A DNA stretch of 64,000 nt from Alteribacter aurantiacus DSM 18675 (GCF_000429705.1 NZ_KE386941.1:372001-436000), one strand, 5' to 3'; shown: positions 17,604 to 27,268, counted from the first letter of the stretch. Notes: generated from the sequence alone by a model not told the origin. Numbers and translations are program-made.

Positions 17604-18737
17604 TTGTCTGAAAAGAAAGACCAACAACAAAACGAAGAAAAACAAGTAAGTAGTAAACTAATTGAAAAACAAAAAGAAGCAAGCTTGGTGCGTAAAATTG
17701 TTCTCGCATGCTTCGTTATCATTTTACTTTCCGTTATTGGGGCAGGGATAGGTACATACGTTTATATCACAAATGCCATAAGCCCTGTTGACGAAAACTC
17801 CGATGAAGTGAGGACAGTCGAAATTCCAATTGGTTCATCAAGTTCAAGTATTGGTAACATCCTTGAACAAGAAGGCATCATAAACAATGCTTCGATCTTC
17901 CGTTATTATGTGCGTTATAAAAACGAAGGTGGATTCCAAGCTGGAAATTATGAACTCTCTCCATCAATGGATATGGATGATATTATCGAGGCGTTGAAAG
18001 ACGGACGCATATATGAAGATTATCAGTTCAGCTTCACGATCCCGGAAGGACGCTGGCTTGAACGAATTGTTGAACACATCGCAGATAACTCTGAACATGA
18101 CTACGATGAGTTTATGGAGCTGATCAGTGATGAAGAGTACATCACGGAGCTTATTGACCAATACGACATGCTTGAAGAGGTGATCTTGGAAGATGAAAAT
18201 ATCCGTCACCCAATAGAAGGATACTTGTTCCCGGCACGTTATGATTTCACTGAAGAAAATCCAGAGATGGAAGAAATCATTGAAGCGATGCTCGATCGTA
18301 CCCAGGGGATCATGAACAACTTGGCTAGCGATATCGAAGAAGGTGAGTATTCCGTCCATGAGATCCTTACGATGGCCTCTGTCATTGAAGCGGAATCCAT
18401 TGGAGACGATGAACGTGCTACCATTTCCGGGGTCATTTATAACAGAATCGAAGACGACATGCCGTTACAAATGGATCCGACGATTCACTATGCTTTAAAT
18501 GAGCACCTGCCTAGAACGTTAAGGGAGCATACACAATATGAACACCCATATAATACGTACGTAAACAGAGGACTAATGCCTGGGCCAATTAACAACCCTG
18601 GACAAAACTCCATTGTTGCGGCAGTGAAGCCAGAAAGTCACAATTACCGTTACTTCTATCATTCGCCGGATGGACAATCGTTCTTTACCGAAACTTACGC
18701 AGATCATAATGAAGTTCTACGTGAGCACAGGGATTAA
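17604..18737 (+). CDS. mltG: Endolytic murein transglycosylase MltG
   Basis: YceG-like enzyme that cuts nascent peptidoglycan strands at the outer face of the membrane and helps set glycan chain length. An N-terminal charged cytoplasmic tail (1-30) is followed by one TM helix (about 32-58), a LysM-like subdomain, then the catalytic domain with the key glutamate at about residue 262 in ASVIEAES and the LQMDPTIHYAL and YNTYVNRGLMPGPINNPG motifs. I take TTG 17604 as start because GGGGGAGAAGG lies five bases before it; an in-frame GTG at 17583 has no SD. Length 377 aa. The extracellular part is unusually acidic, fitting a halophile. Confidence 0.94.
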   Translation: MSEKKDQQQNEEKQVSSKLIEKQKEASLVRKIVLACFVIILLSVIGAGIGTYVYITNAISPVDENSDEVRTVEIPIGSSSSSIGNILEQEGIINNASIFRYYVRYKNEGGFQAGNYELSPSMDMDDIIEALKDGRIYEDYQFSFTIPEGRWLERIVEHIADNSEHDYDEFMELISDEEYITELIDQYDMLEEVILEDENIRHPIEGYLFPARYDFTEENPEMEEIIEAMLDRTQGIMNNLASDIEEGEYSVHEILTMASVIEAESIGDDERATISGVIYNRIEDDMPLQMDPTIHYALNEHLPRTLREHTQYEHPYNTYVNRGLMPGPINNPGQNSIVAAVKPESHNYRYFYHSPDGQSFFTETYADHNEVLREHRD

Positions 18738-18756
18738 CAAGTAAAAAAGCTTGGCT

Positions 18757-18791
18757 GAAAGGGAATGCCCTCGTGCATTTCCTTTCTTTTT
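18757..18791 (+). terminator. Terminator of mltG
   Basis: GAAAGGGAATGC (18757-18768) pairs imperfectly with GCATTTCCTTTC (18775-18786), followed by TTTT. Confidence 0.75.
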
Positions 18792-18872
18792 ATGTTAAAA
18801 TTAGTCGGTGTTTATAACTGAATGTGTGAGATTTTTACTCAGGCGGCACCTAAAAAAGGAGGCCCTTTTTTT

Positions 18873-19538
18873 ATGAACGATCACGAAAAGATGGAACATT
18901 ATATAGAACAATTGCTACCTAAACGAGAAGGCATTCTTGCCGAAATGGAAGAGGTTGCAAAAGAAGATCGAGTGCCGATCATGGAGCAAACAGGACTTAG
19001 TGCTATGCTTCAAATGATGACTCTTCATCACCCGAAACGTATTCTTGAAATTGGTACAGCGATTGGTTATTCCTCTCTTCGTATGGTTGACGCTCTTCCT
19101 GATGCAACAGTCGTTACGATTGAGCGTGACCAAGAAAGATTGAAGCAGGCCCAAATGTATCATAAGCAGGCACATGTGGATAACAAGATTACAATAGTTG
19201 AAGGAGATGCTCTTGACGTAGCCGAGGAAGTAAAAGAACTCGGTCCATTCGATGCGCTCTTTATTGATGCTGCGAAAGGTCAGTACGAACGTTTTTTTGA
19301 ACTCTATGAACCAATGGTAAAAGAGGGCGGGGTCATTTATTCCGATAATATCCTATTTAAAGGACTCGTAGCTGGAACACAGACACCTGAAAAGAAACGA
19401 ATGGAGACGATGGTAAAACGACTTCAAACATACAATGAAACACGAATGAAAGACACCAGACTCCAAAGTATGATTTACCCAATTGGAGACGGACTTATGG
19501 TTAGTGTGAAAAAGAACGATCAAGAAGGGCTGGTGTAA
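18873..19538 (+). CDS. trmR: tRNA 5-hydroxyuridine methyltransferase TrmR (YrrM)
   Basis: SAM-dependent class I O-methyltransferase of 221 aa, methyltransferase family 3 (COMT-like). Motif I is ILEIGTAIGYSS, followed by VTIERD and the acidic FDALFIDAAKGQY metal/substrate motif. In B. subtilis YrrM (TrmR) makes 5-methoxyuridine at U34 of several tRNAs from ho5U. The next two genes supply the hydroxylation step, so the operon forms a complete mo5U pathway. ATG 18873 follows AAAGGAGG with a 10-base spacing. The SD sits in a possible small hairpin, AAAAAAGG...CCTTTTTT. Confidence 0.9.
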   Translation: MNDHEKMEHYIEQLLPKREGILAEMEEVAKEDRVPIMEQTGLSAMLQMMTLHHPKRILEIGTAIGYSSLRMVDALPDATVVTIERDQERLKQAQMYHKQAHVDNKITIVEGDALDVAEEVKELGPFDALFIDAAKGQYERFFELYEPMVKEGGVIYSDNILFKGLVAGTQTPEKKRMETMVKRLQTYNETRMKDTRLQSMIYPIGDGLMVSVKKNDQEGLV

Positions 19539-19543
19539 AACAC

Positions 19544-20473
19544 ATGCACAAACCTGAGTTGCTTGTAACACCAACGTGTGTGGAAGATATAGAACCTTTA
19601 GTAAAAGCAGGTGCCGATGCCTTCATGATTGGGGAGCAGCGATTTGGGCTACGTCTTGCGGGAGAATTTGACCGTAATCAAATCACACAAGCGGTTCATA
19701 CGGCTCACGAAGGTGGGGCGCGAGTCTACGTGGCGGTTAACGCTCTTTTCCATAACGACATGCTTCCAGCTTTACCTGACTATCTTACATTTCTAGCTGA
19801 TGCAAAAGTGGATGCCGTAGTGTTTGGGGATCCTGGAGTTCTTATGATTGCAAGAGAAGCTGCACCGGATTTACCTTTGTTTTGGAGCACAGAAACTACC
19901 GCTACGAACTGGTATTCAGCAAACTATTGGGGACGAAAAGGAGCAAGTCGTGCTGTCTTGGCCCGTGAGCTGAACTTGGATTCCGTCGTTGAAATTAAGG
20001 AACACGCAGAGGTGCCCATTGAAGTCCATGTTCACGGGATGACGTGCATGTTCCAATCCAAACGGACACTTCTTGGCAATTATATGGAGTTCCAAGGAAA
20101 AGATTTAAAAGTGGAAGGCAGACGAAAAGATCGCAACCTTTTCTTGTTCGATCCAGAACGGGATTATAAATATCCTATATGGGAAGATCGAAACGGCACT
20201 CACATTATGAGTCCGAAAGATGTGTGCATGATCGATGAATTGGACGAGCTCATGGACGCTCAAATCGACAGTTTCAAAATTGACGGTTTATTAAAGGACT
20301 CCGTTTACCTTATAGCTGTGACGAAGCTATATAGAGAAGCGCTTAACCTTTATGCGGAAGACCCCGACCTTTATTTTGATAAAAAAGAGGAATTACTTGA
20401 ACAGGTGAAAAAGGTCCAACCGAAAGACCGTTCGATCGATACGGGTTTCTTCTTTAAAGAAACGGTGTTTTAA
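19544..20473 (+). CDS. trhP1: Peptidase U32 family protein TrhP1 (YrrN), tRNA ho5U34 formation
   Basis: U32 family member of 309 aa. The N-terminal ELLVTPTCVEDIEPLVKAGADAFMIG is the start of the TIM-barrel-like U32 fold; MSPKDVCMIDEL and SFKIDGLLK correspond to the U32 signature region. In B. subtilis TrhP1 and TrhP2 together are needed for prephenate-dependent hydroxylation of U34. This subunit has only one cysteine (GMTCMFQSKR) where TrhP2 has a full cluster-binding set, so it probably does not bind the Fe-S cluster itself. It starts 5 bases after trmR. Confidence 0.9.
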   Translation: MHKPELLVTPTCVEDIEPLVKAGADAFMIGEQRFGLRLAGEFDRNQITQAVHTAHEGGARVYVAVNALFHNDMLPALPDYLTFLADAKVDAVVFGDPGVLMIAREAAPDLPLFWSTETTATNWYSANYWGRKGASRAVLARELNLDSVVEIKEHAEVPIEVHVHGMTCMFQSKRTLLGNYMEFQGKDLKVEGRRKDRNLFLFDPERDYKYPIWEDRNGTHIMSPKDVCMIDELDELMDAQIDSFKIDGLLKDSVYLIAVTKLYREALNLYAEDPDLYFDKKEELLEQVKKVQPKDRSIDTGFFFKETVF

Positions 20474-20486
20474 GGGGGGAAAGAAT

Positions 20487-21749
20487 GTGGCAAAGATCAG
20501 TGAAAAAACGGTTGAAGGTAAGCGAATCATAGTGAAAAAGCCTGAACTACTCGCCCCTGCAGGTAATCTTGAGAAATTAAAGATTGCCGTAGAATACGGT
20601 GCAGACGCTGTTTTTATCGGTGGACAAGAATTTGGACTCCGGTCCAATGCGGGAAACTTCTCCATTGATGAAATGGCCGAAGGAGTAGCATACGCCAATA
20701 AACACAATGCGAGGATTTATGTAACAACAAATATTTTTGCTCATAACGAAAACATGGAAGGTCTTGAAGAGTACTTAAAAGAGCTTGAGCGTGTTGGAGT
20801 GAGCGGGATTATCGTTGCAGACCCACTTATCATTGAAACGTGTAAAAGCGCAGCACCAAACCTTGAAGTCCACTTATCCACCCAACAGTCCCTTACAAAT
20901 TGGCAAGCGGTGAAGTTCTGGAAAGAAGAGGGGCTTGAGCGTGTCGTACTCGCACGTGAAGTGAGCTTAGAGGAAATGCTTGAGATGAAGCGCCATGTGG
21001 ATATTGAAATTGAAACGTTTATTCATGGTGCCATGTGTATTGCCTATTCAGGTCGCTGTGTTTTAAGTAACCATATGACGGCGAGAGACTCCAACCGAGG
21101 AGGCTGTTGTCAGTCGTGCAGATGGGATTACTTTTTATATGAAGGGAACGATATGGCAGAGACTGCTCTGTTTGACGATGGGGATGCTCCTTTTGCTATG
21201 AGTCCGAAAGATTTGAACTTGATTGAATCGATTCCAAAGCTTGTTGAAGCAGGGATTGATAGCTTGAAAATTGAGGGTCGTATGAAGTCGATTCACTACG
21301 TGGCGACGGTTGTAAGTGTCTATCGAAAAGTCATTGATGCCTATTGCGCTGATCCGGACAACTTCAAAATCAAGCGAGAATGGCTCACAGAGCTTGCAAA
21401 GTGTGCGAACCGACCAACGGCACCTGCATTCTTTGAAAACACACCTGGCCATGAGGAGCAACTGTTTGAAAATCACAAGAAACAAGCTTCTCACGACTTT
21501 ACAGGCCTTGTGCTTGATTACGATGAAGAAACGAAGGTTGTCACGCTTGAGCAACGCAATATTTTCAAGCCTGGTGATGAAGTCGAGTTCTTTGGACCTC
21601 AAATTGATAATTTCACTCAGAGAGTAGAGACGATCTGGGACAAAAAAGGAAAAGAGTTAGATGCAGCCCGCCATCCGATGCAGGTTGTGCGATTTAAAGT
21701 TGATCGACCTCTTTATCCTAATAATATGATGCGAAAGGGAGTATTATAA
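20487..21749 (+). CDS. trhP2: Peptidase U32 family protein TrhP2 (YrrO), tRNA ho5U34 formation
   Basis: U32 family, 420 aa, with a N-terminal barrel ([24 protein letters not shown]...) and a C-terminal U32 beta-barrel domain (about 330-415). Four or more cysteines, in [11 protein letters not shown] and GGCCQSCRW (about residues 177-212), form the expected iron-sulfur site. [11 protein letters not shown] and [10 protein letters not shown] are the U32 signature. It is the larger partner of TrhP1 for 5-hydroxyuridine at the tRNA wobble position. The start is GTG 20487 after GGGGGGAAAG. Its stop overlaps the udk start by one base (TAATG). Confidence 0.92.
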   Translation: MAKISEKTVEGKRIIVKKPELLAPAGNLEKLKIAVEYGADAVFIGGQEFGLRSNAGNFSIDEMAEGVAYANKHNARIYVTTNIFAHNENMEGLEEYLKELERVGVSGIIVADPLIIETCKSAAPNLEVHLSTQQSLTNWQAVKFWKEEGLERVVLAREVSLEEMLEMKRHVDIEIETFIHGAMCIAYSGRCVLSNHMTARDSNRGGCCQSCRWDYFLYEGNDMAETALFDDGDAPFAMSPKDLNLIESIPKLVEAGIDSLKIEGRMKSIHYVATVVSVYRKVIDAYCADPDNFKIKREWLTELAKCANRPTAPAFFENTPGHEEQLFENHKKQASHDFTGLVLDYDEETKVVTLEQRNIFKPGDEVEFFGPQIDNFTQRVETIWDKKGKELDAARHPMQVVRFKVDRPLYPNNMMRKGVL

Positions 21750-22384
21750 TGGATAAAAAGCCGATCATAATCGGTGTTGCGGGTGGATCTGGTTCCGGTA
21801 AAACAACAGTAGCAAACGAGGTATACTGCCAGTTTAAAGATCAATCCATCGTGATGATTGAACAAGATGCGTATTATAAAAACCAAGACAACTTGCCAAT
21901 GGAAGAGCGTCTTAAAACAAATTACGATCATCCACTGGCATTTGATAATGACTTACTCTTGGAACATCTGAAACACCTCAAGAGCTCCGAGCCTATTAAT
22001 AAACCGGTATACGATTATAAAAACCATACTAGAAGTGATGAGGTCATCCCGGTCGAACCAAGAGATGTTATCATCCTTGAGGGAATTTTGATTTTGGAAG
22101 ATGAACGTCTTCGTGATATGATGGATATCAAACTTTTTGTAGATACAGATTCAGACATTCGTATTATTCGACGTATGATGAGAGATATCAATGAGCGAGG
22201 GCGCACAATCGATAGCGTGATCGATCAATACACAAGTGTTGTAAGACCGATGCACTTGCAATTTATCGAGCCGACTAAACGATATGCGGATGTCATTGTC
22301 CCAGAAGGCGGACAAAACAGAGTGGCGATTGATTTAATGGTCACAAAAATCAAAACCATTCTTGAAGAAAAAGCTATTTTATAA
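21749..22384 (+). CDS. udk: Uridine kinase
   Basis: 211-aa P-loop kinase that phosphorylates uridine and cytidine in pyrimidine salvage. Walker A is [12 protein letters not shown] at the N-terminus; the lid region [13 protein letters not shown] and the VYDYKNHTR substrate motif are conserved. It is translationally coupled to trhP2 (one-base overlap) as in B. subtilis. The terminator about 45 bases downstream closes the trmR-trhP1-trhP2-udk unit. Confidence 0.96.
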   Translation: MDKKPIIIGVAGGSGSGKTTVANEVYCQFKDQSIVMIEQDAYYKNQDNLPMEERLKTNYDHPLAFDNDLLLEHLKHLKSSEPINKPVYDYKNHTRSDEVIPVEPRDVIILEGILILEDERLRDMMDIKLFVDTDSDIRIIRRMMRDINERGRTIDSVIDQYTSVVRPMHLQFIEPTKRYADVIVPEGGQNRVAIDLMVTKIKTILEEKAIL

Positions 22385-22426
22385 TAGGATTAGGAAATAA
22401 GGAATCATTTTACAAAGCGAACAGCG

Positions 22427-22464
22427 TTCAGCACCCGGCAATAGGTGGGTGCTGAGCATTTCTT
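22427..22464 (+). terminator. Terminator of udk
   Basis: TCAGCACCC (22429-22437) pairs with GGGTGCTGA (22447-22455), followed by a T-rich stretch. Confidence 0.8.
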
Positions 22465-22694
22465 TATATGGCCAAACGTCTGAATTATATCCGTTTTATT
22501 TGCGTTTTGAACAAAATACCTTTATATTTAGACGTATTCATCATTTATGAGTACCCTGATTGTGTAATCATACTTTTACATTTCAGTCATATGACTTAGA
22601 TAAACCCTTTGTCCATAGACGAAATCCATGACTCATTCATAATGATTAATTAGCCTTGTAAAAATGAAAGCGTTCGCTATGTGAGTAAATTGTT
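22465..22694. other. Intergenic region upstream of greA
   Basis: AT-rich stretch with no gene seen. It should contain the greA promoter; I find no strong consensus match. Confidence 0.45.
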
Positions 22695-22710
22695 TGGAGG
22701 AGTGAAAGAC

Positions 22711-23184
22711 ATGGCAGAAGAAAAACACTATATGACAGTTGAAGGTAAAGAAAAGCTTGAAAAAGAGTTAGAGTACTTGAAAACCGAGCGACGTAAAGAG
22801 GTCGTTGAACGAATAAAAGTAGCTCGAGACTTTGGTGATCTCTCCGAGAACTCCGAGTACGATTCTGCAAAAGAAGAGCAAGCGTTCGTTGAAGGACGAA
22901 TTAATCAGCTCGAAAAAATGATTCGTAATGCAGAAATTATTGAAGCGGATGACACTGACGCAAGTACCGTTTCCCTCGGTCGCTCCGTAAAATTCAAGGA
23001 GCTTCCTGACGGTGAGGAAGAAAGCTATCAAATTGTCGGTCGTGCAGAAGCGGACCCAATCGAAGGAAAAATCTCCAATGATTCACCAATGGCTCAAAGC
23101 CTTCTTGGTAAAACAATCGGTGACAAAGTAAGCGTACAAACACCGGGTGGAGAAATGGAAGTAGAAATTTTGGAAATTAGTTAA
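22711..23184 (+). CDS. greA: Transcription elongation factor GreA
   Basis: 157 aa, full family length. The N-terminal coiled coil (about 5-75) carries the tip motif [16 protein letters not shown], whose acidic residues enter the RNA polymerase secondary channel and stimulate cleavage of backtracked RNA. The C-terminal FKBP-like domain includes [15 protein letters not shown] 22711 follows GGAGGAGTG; an in-frame GTG at 22681 would add ten residues not seen in the family. It is a single gene between two terminators. Confidence 0.97.
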   Translation: MAEEKHYMTVEGKEKLEKELEYLKTERRKEVVERIKVARDFGDLSENSEYDSAKEEQAFVEGRINQLEKMIRNAEIIEADDTDASTVSLGRSVKFKELPDGEEESYQIVGRAEADPIEGKISNDSPMAQSLLGKTIGDKVSVQTPGGEMEVEILEIS

Positions 23185-23192
23185 TAAATCAG

Positions 23193-23231
23193 CCGCAACC
23201 AACGATCACCATCGTTGGTTGCGGTTTTTTT
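23193..23231 (+). terminator. Terminator of greA
   Basis: CCGCAACCAACGAT (23193-23206) and its exact complement (23211-23224), followed by TTTTTTT. Confidence 0.95.
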
Positions 23232-23420
23232 AGGAAGTCGGGAGGTAGAGGAAGATATCCTTTCGATGGGAGCAGAGTCTATCTTTATAAGTAAGGTACC
23301 AATGTGTAAAACTCTCTAACGACCCGCAAAGAGTAGATTTGCATCTCGAAATATTAGAGAAAATGGGCTATAATAACCTTGTATAATTTTGAGCGTAACT
23401 GGATAGAGGAGGTCTTTTAA

Positions 23421-24182
23421 TTGGCTCAATATGGGAATTATGGTGGCCCAAACAGGGCAGAAATGAAAAAGAAACAGCGAATTAACCGTTTGTTAAACGT
23501 TGCAATAGGTGTTGTGGTCATATCTATCTTTGTTGTTGCAGGGATGACCATCTTTGGCGGAGGATCTGCACCGGCAACGACGGAAGAAGAACAAGAACAA
23601 ACGGAAAACGAGGACAATGGCAACGCGAACGAGAACATCAATATCGAATCCGAAGAAGACGCTGACTCGGATGAAGCAAATCAAGATGGTGAAGCGCGTG
23701 AAGAAGATGAAGAAAGTGACAGCGAATTCGATTCAGCTGATTCTTCCGATTTAAGCGAAACCGATAGTAATGAGGAGTCTGAAGAGGCAACTGAAGAAGA
23801 GGATGCAACCTCAGAAGATGAAGAGGGTACAGAAGAAGAGGACGGCTCAGAAGAATCAGGCGCAGCTGATGAAGGTGACTGGCGTCCAGTAGGCACGTCT
23901 CAAAGTGAGCCATTTGCCTTGTCTGGTGATAGTTTTGATCGAAGCAGCACAAACTGGAGCGAAATGATGCAAGCTGTCCAGCAAGCCACAGGTTTAAATG
24001 AATCACGTGATGACGTTACATTGTGGCATATTGGAAACGGCGGTAATGCTCAAAGTGCCGTAGCTACGATTAGTGAAAGACCAGAGAACAATACCCCGTT
24101 TCAAGTTCGCATAGAATGGGTAGAGAATGAAGGATGGAAGCCTGTCTCAGTGGACAAATTATCTTCGAACCCTTACAACTAA
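23421..24182 (+). CDS. yrrS: YrrS family membrane-anchored protein (DUF1510)
   Basis: 253 aa. Basic N-terminal tail (1-25), one TM helix (about 26-48), a long highly acidic linker (about 50-155, nearly all E, D, S, N) and a folded C-terminal DUF1510 domain (about 155-250, starting GDWRPVGTSQSEPF, with a YxPxS-type WKPVSVDKL end). Type II orientation puts the domain outside the membrane. In B. subtilis yrrS forms an operon with the penicillin-binding protein gene pbpI; here no PBP gene follows, so the expected partner is missing locally. The acidic linker is much longer than needed for a tether and may suit high salt. Start is TTG 23421 after GAGGAGGTC. Confidence 0.88.
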   Translation: MAQYGNYGGPNRAEMKKKQRINRLLNVAIGVVVISIFVVAGMTIFGGGSAPATTEEEQEQTENEDNGNANENINIESEEDADSDEANQDGEAREEDEESDSEFDSADSSDLSETDSNEESEEATEEEDATSEDEEGTEEEDGSEESGAADEGDWRPVGTSQSEPFALSGDSFDRSSTNWSEMMQAVQQATGLNESRDDVTLWHIGNGGNAQSAVATISERPENNTPFQVRIEWVENEGWKPVSVDKLSSNPYN

Positions 24183-24272
24183 TTCCATTTTCTATTTTCC
24201 TAACATTGAAAGGTTAAATAGAATACACCTTATCTCATCATACAAAGACGTATGTAACATAGGAAAATAAAA

Positions 24273-24306
24273 AACGCCCGCTATGACTTGCTTCATAGCG
24301 GGCGTT
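24273..24306 (-). terminator. Terminator of the yrzA-like gene (minus), possibly bidirectional
   Basis: Perfect 14-bp stem AACGCCCGCTATGA (24273-24286) / TCATAGCGGGCGTT (24293-24306). On the minus strand a T run follows; it may also stop yrrS transcripts. Confidence 0.88.
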
Positions 24307-24330
24307 CACACATAATGCACCTGCAATGAT

Positions 24331-24537
24331 TTACTTGTTTGCTTTAAAGTGCACAACCGCTGTATACATTAAATACCCTTTTGGATGAATAGATACTTGG
24401 TGAGAGACATGGTGAACATTTAACATAATCGCTTGATTGTCCTCAATTTTTTTTTGGACTTGTTTTTCCAATTCAGTTAAGCTGCCCGCTTCAAAAAACT
24501 CTACTTTGTCTTTAAATGTTTCTGTATGTAAAAACAT
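24331..24537 (-). CDS. yrzA: DUF2536 family protein (YrzA type)
   Basis: 68 aa. ETFKDKVEFFEAGSLTELEKQV, then NQAIMLNVHHVSHQVSIHPKG and YTAVVHFKA match the small DUF2536 family, whose B. subtilis member YrzA lies near yrrS. Function unknown; no TM segment. ATG 24537 is chosen because AGGGGTG lies upstream; an in-frame ATG at 24576 would add 13 residues lacking family similarity. Single minus-strand gene with its own terminator. Confidence 0.8.
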   Translation of the reverse strand: MFLHTETFKDKVEFFEAGSLTELEKQVQKKIEDNQAIMLNVHHVSHQVSIHPKGYLMYTAVVHFKANK

Positions 24538-24681
24538 GTTTTCAACACCCCTGCTAATTTTTATCATACTAAGCATACTAAACGTTGCAGTAAAACAACA
24601 AGAGAACGAATAGAAAGTAATCGATTACTTTTATCTAAACACCTAGAAATATTGTATACCTAGTCGAAGGAGGGGACAGCC

Positions 24682-26091
24682 ATGTCGCCGGAAATGATTG
24701 GTCTTAGTTTTATTATTTTGGGGTTATTTATCGTTATCGGTAAGTGGATCCGTGTTTTTTCACCGTTATTACAAAAGCTCTTCTTACCTTCATCCATTAT
24801 CGCGGGCTTGCTTGCATTACTTGTTGGTCCTGAAGTATTGGGAAGGCTTGTAAGCTTATTTACATCAGACGACTTTATATTAACAAATGGATTCGTACCA
24901 GAAGAAGTAGTGGAAGTGTGGTCTACTCTTCCAGGTTTATTTATTAATATCGTATTCGCTTCATTGTTTTTAGGTAAAACATTGCCAAGCTTTAAGAAAG
25001 TATGGATCATAGGGGGACCTCAAGTCGTTATGGGCCAGATGGTCTCATGGGGACAATATGTTGTCGGTTTGCTATTGGCAATCTTCTTGCTTGCTCCTGT
25101 TTTCGGAGTAAACCCTATGGCTGGTGCTCTTATTGAGATCAGCTTTGTGGGTGGCCACGGAACAGCTGCAGGACTATCCGGTACATTTGCGGACCTTGGA
25201 TTTGAAGAAGGTGCCGACTTGGCAATTGGACTTGCCACAATCGGTATTTTAACAGGTGTTATTGTGGGTATCATTTTGATTAACTGGGGAGCCCGCAAAG
25301 GACATGCGAAAGAAGTCGGTGGTAAGCAAGGCTTAGCAAGTAACGGTCGTAATGGAATTGTCGAGCTTGAGAATCGTGACAGTGCAGGTGAATTAACGAC
25401 ACGTCCAGAATCTATTGAGCCATTGTCCTTACACATCGCATACGTTGGTATTGCCATATTTATTGGTTTTATCCTTTTGGAAGGTCTCATCCTCCTTGAA
25501 GCGTTTACTTGGGGTGCTTGGACGGATACGTATCTCATGATTTACGTTCCTTTATTCCCACTTGCTATGGTAGGTGGTATCATCACTCAGTTAGTTTCAG
25601 ATAAGTACGATCGATTCCGCTTAATTGACAGAAAGATGATTAATCGTATTTCCGGATTTTCGTTGGACGTCTTGATCGTAAGTGCTTTAGCCACAGTGTC
25701 ATTAACAGTAATCGGAGACAATTTGGCGGCTTTCGTAACTCTCGCTGTCGCTGGTGTGGTTTGGAACGTGTTCGCATTTATCGTTCTCGCACCGAAGATG
25801 ATTCCGCAATATTGGTTTGAGCGTGGAATCGGTGACTTTGGTCAAGCAACAGGGATTACAGCAACCGGTCTCCTCCTGATGAAAGTAGCCGATCCGGATA
25901 ATAAAACCCCAGCACTAGAAGGTTTTGGATATAAGCAAATCTTGTTTGAACCATTCGTTGGTGGAGGATTGTTTACAGCAGCGTCCTTGCCGCTTATTTT
26001 CCAATTCGGACCTGTAGCCGTACTTATTTTTGCAAGTGTTGTTACGTTAGGTTGGCTCTTGTTCGGGCTCTTTTATTTCGGACGAAAATAA
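24682..26091 (+). CDS. Sodium/glutamate symporter family protein (GltS-like)
   Basis: 469 aa, about eleven to twelve TM segments. The first half contains SFVGGHGTAAGLSGTFADLGFEEGADL, which matches the glycine-rich GGHGT re-entrant loop of the ESS (glutamate:Na+ symporter) family; the second half has the matching inverted-repeat loop IGDFGQATGITATGLLL. A hydrophilic central loop (about 205-250) separates the halves. Substrate is probably glutamate or another dicarboxylate with Na+, which is inference from the family. Single gene; RBS GAAGGAGGGGAC before ATG 24682. Confidence 0.88.
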   Translation: MSPEMIGLSFIILGLFIVIGKWIRVFSPLLQKLFLPSSIIAGLLALLVGPEVLGRLVSLFTSDDFILTNGFVPEEVVEVWSTLPGLFINIVFASLFLGKTLPSFKKVWIIGGPQVVMGQMVSWGQYVVGLLLAIFLLAPVFGVNPMAGALIEISFVGGHGTAAGLSGTFADLGFEEGADLAIGLATIGILTGVIVGIILINWGARKGHAKEVGGKQGLASNGRNGIVELENRDSAGELTTRPESIEPLSLHIAYVGIAIFIGFILLEGLILLEAFTWGAWTDTYLMIYVPLFPLAMVGGIITQLVSDKYDRFRLIDRKMINRISGFSLDVLIVSALATVSLTVIGDNLAAFVTLAVAGVVWNVFAFIVLAPKMIPQYWFERGIGDFGQATGITATGLLLMKVADPDNKTPALEGFGYKQILFEPFVGGGLFTAASLPLIFQFGPVAVLIFASVVTLGWLLFGLFYFGRK

Positions 26092-26188
26092 CATCTTGTC
26101 TGTGCACCACTGATATACTATGATAAAAGTTGTGATTAAAAAGAAGGTTTTTAGCCTTTTGAATATGTAAAAAGAGAGGAAATGCCTT

Positions 26189-26890
26189 ATGATCGTTGGA
26201 ATTATTGGTGCAATGGAAGAGGAAGTCGAACTTCTGAAAAAGAAGATGAATGTTAGAGAAGAACAAGTGATAGCCGGGTGCGAGTTTTTCTTCGGAAAGC
26301 TTCAAGGTGTGGAGGTTGTTGTCTCGAAGTCAGGGATCGGTAAAGTAAATGCTGCTATCTGCACGACGTTGATGAACCAGCTTTACCATCCTGATGCGAT
26401 TATCAATACAGGCTCTGCAGGAGGCTTTCATAAGGAACTTGCAGTAGGTGATGTCGTTATTTCAACAGAAGTGCGTTACAACGATGTAGATGCTACCGTG
26501 TTTGGTTATGAGTTTGGTCAAGTGCCACGTATGCCCGCTTTTTATGAGCCGAACGATGAGCTTAAAGGCATTGCTGAGAAGTGTGCTGGTGAAGTAGGGG
26601 TGCGATCAGTACCGGGATTGATCATTTCAGGCGATTCCTTTATGAGCGACCATGCTCGCGTGGAAGACATCCGTACGCGTTTTAACGATCCATACTGCTC
26701 TGAGATGGAAGCAGGAGCCATTGCTCAAGTCTGTCATCAGTTTCAATGTCCATTCGTTATTATTCGTTCTTTATCGGACATTGCCGGTAAGGACGCGAAA
26801 GTTTCGTACGACGAATTCCTTGAAACGGCTTCTGTTAACTCTGCAAGAATGGTTATTGCCATGTTGGAGCAAATTCGTCAACAGCGATAA
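26189..26890 (+). CDS. mtnN: 5'-methylthioadenosine/S-adenosylhomocysteine nucleosidase
   Basis: 233 aa, MTAN family. It hydrolyses MTA, SAH and 5'-deoxyadenosine, recycling products of SAM-dependent reactions. Catalytic Glu12-type residue in [10 protein letters not shown], substrate residues in [12 protein letters not shown] (near 172) and the catalytic Asp in [11 protein letters not shown] (near 197) are present. In B. subtilis mtnN is followed by mccA-mccB-yrhC; here yrhC follows directly and mccAB are absent. RBS AGAGAGGAAATGCC before ATG. Confidence 0.97.
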   Translation: MIVGIIGAMEEEVELLKKKMNVREEQVIAGCEFFFGKLQGVEVVVSKSGIGKVNAAICTTLMNQLYHPDAIINTGSAGGFHKELAVGDVVISTEVRYNDVDATVFGYEFGQVPRMPAFYEPNDELKGIAEKCAGEVGVRSVPGLIISGDSFMSDHARVEDIRTRFNDPYCSEMEAGAIAQVCHQFQCPFVIIRSLSDIAGKDAKVSYDEFLETASVNSARMVIAMLEQIRQQR

Positions 26891-26992
26891 TCATGGCACC
26901 ATTGGTGAGAATTGCTAAGGAAGTCCGATTCACCTCCATGATATACTAGAGTTGCTTTTGAAAAAGAGTAACTTCTTATGAGGTGATGGTCG

Positions 26993-27229
26993 ATGTCACA
27001 ACAACAAGTACAATCACTAAAAGCAAAAGTGACCGATTATAAAAGATATGCATTCGTCATGTTGGCGCTAAGTGTGTTTATGTTCATCGGCTTATTAATA
27101 CCCAACGAGGCTTTGGCAGCCGAACAGCAACCTATTTTAATGGGTATGAATCTTGCAGCCTTACTAACAGCTGTTGTTTTTCATAGAATTGCAATGAGTA
27201 CACAAAAAAAGCTCGATGATGAGCAATAG
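26993..27229 (+). CDS. yrhC: YrhC family small membrane protein
   Basis: 78 aa with two hydrophobic segments (about 20-40 and 50-68), start MSQQQVQSLKAKVTDYKRYAF. It matches the YrhC family, found behind mtnN/mccAB in Bacilli. Function unknown. RBS GAGGTGATGGTC before the ATG. It keeps its place near mtnN although the mccAB genes are missing between them. Confidence 0.85.
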   Translation: MSQQQVQSLKAKVTDYKRYAFVMLALSVFMFIGLLIPNEALAAEQQPILMGMNLAALLTAVVFHRIAMSTQKKLDDEQ

Positions 27230-27234
27230 ATTAA

Positions 27235-27268
27235 AAAGGACGTCCTAGTGGGGCGTTCTTTTTTTGTC
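27235..27268 (+). terminator. Terminator of yrhC
   Basis: AAGGACGTCC/GGGGCGTTCTT stem with one mismatch and a G-U pair, followed by seven T. Confidence 0.75.

Noticed and set aside
23638..24006. Leucine/histidine-rich minus ORF across yrrS
   Set aside because: Antisense product of the acidic GAA/GAT-rich linker; composition is a codon artefact.
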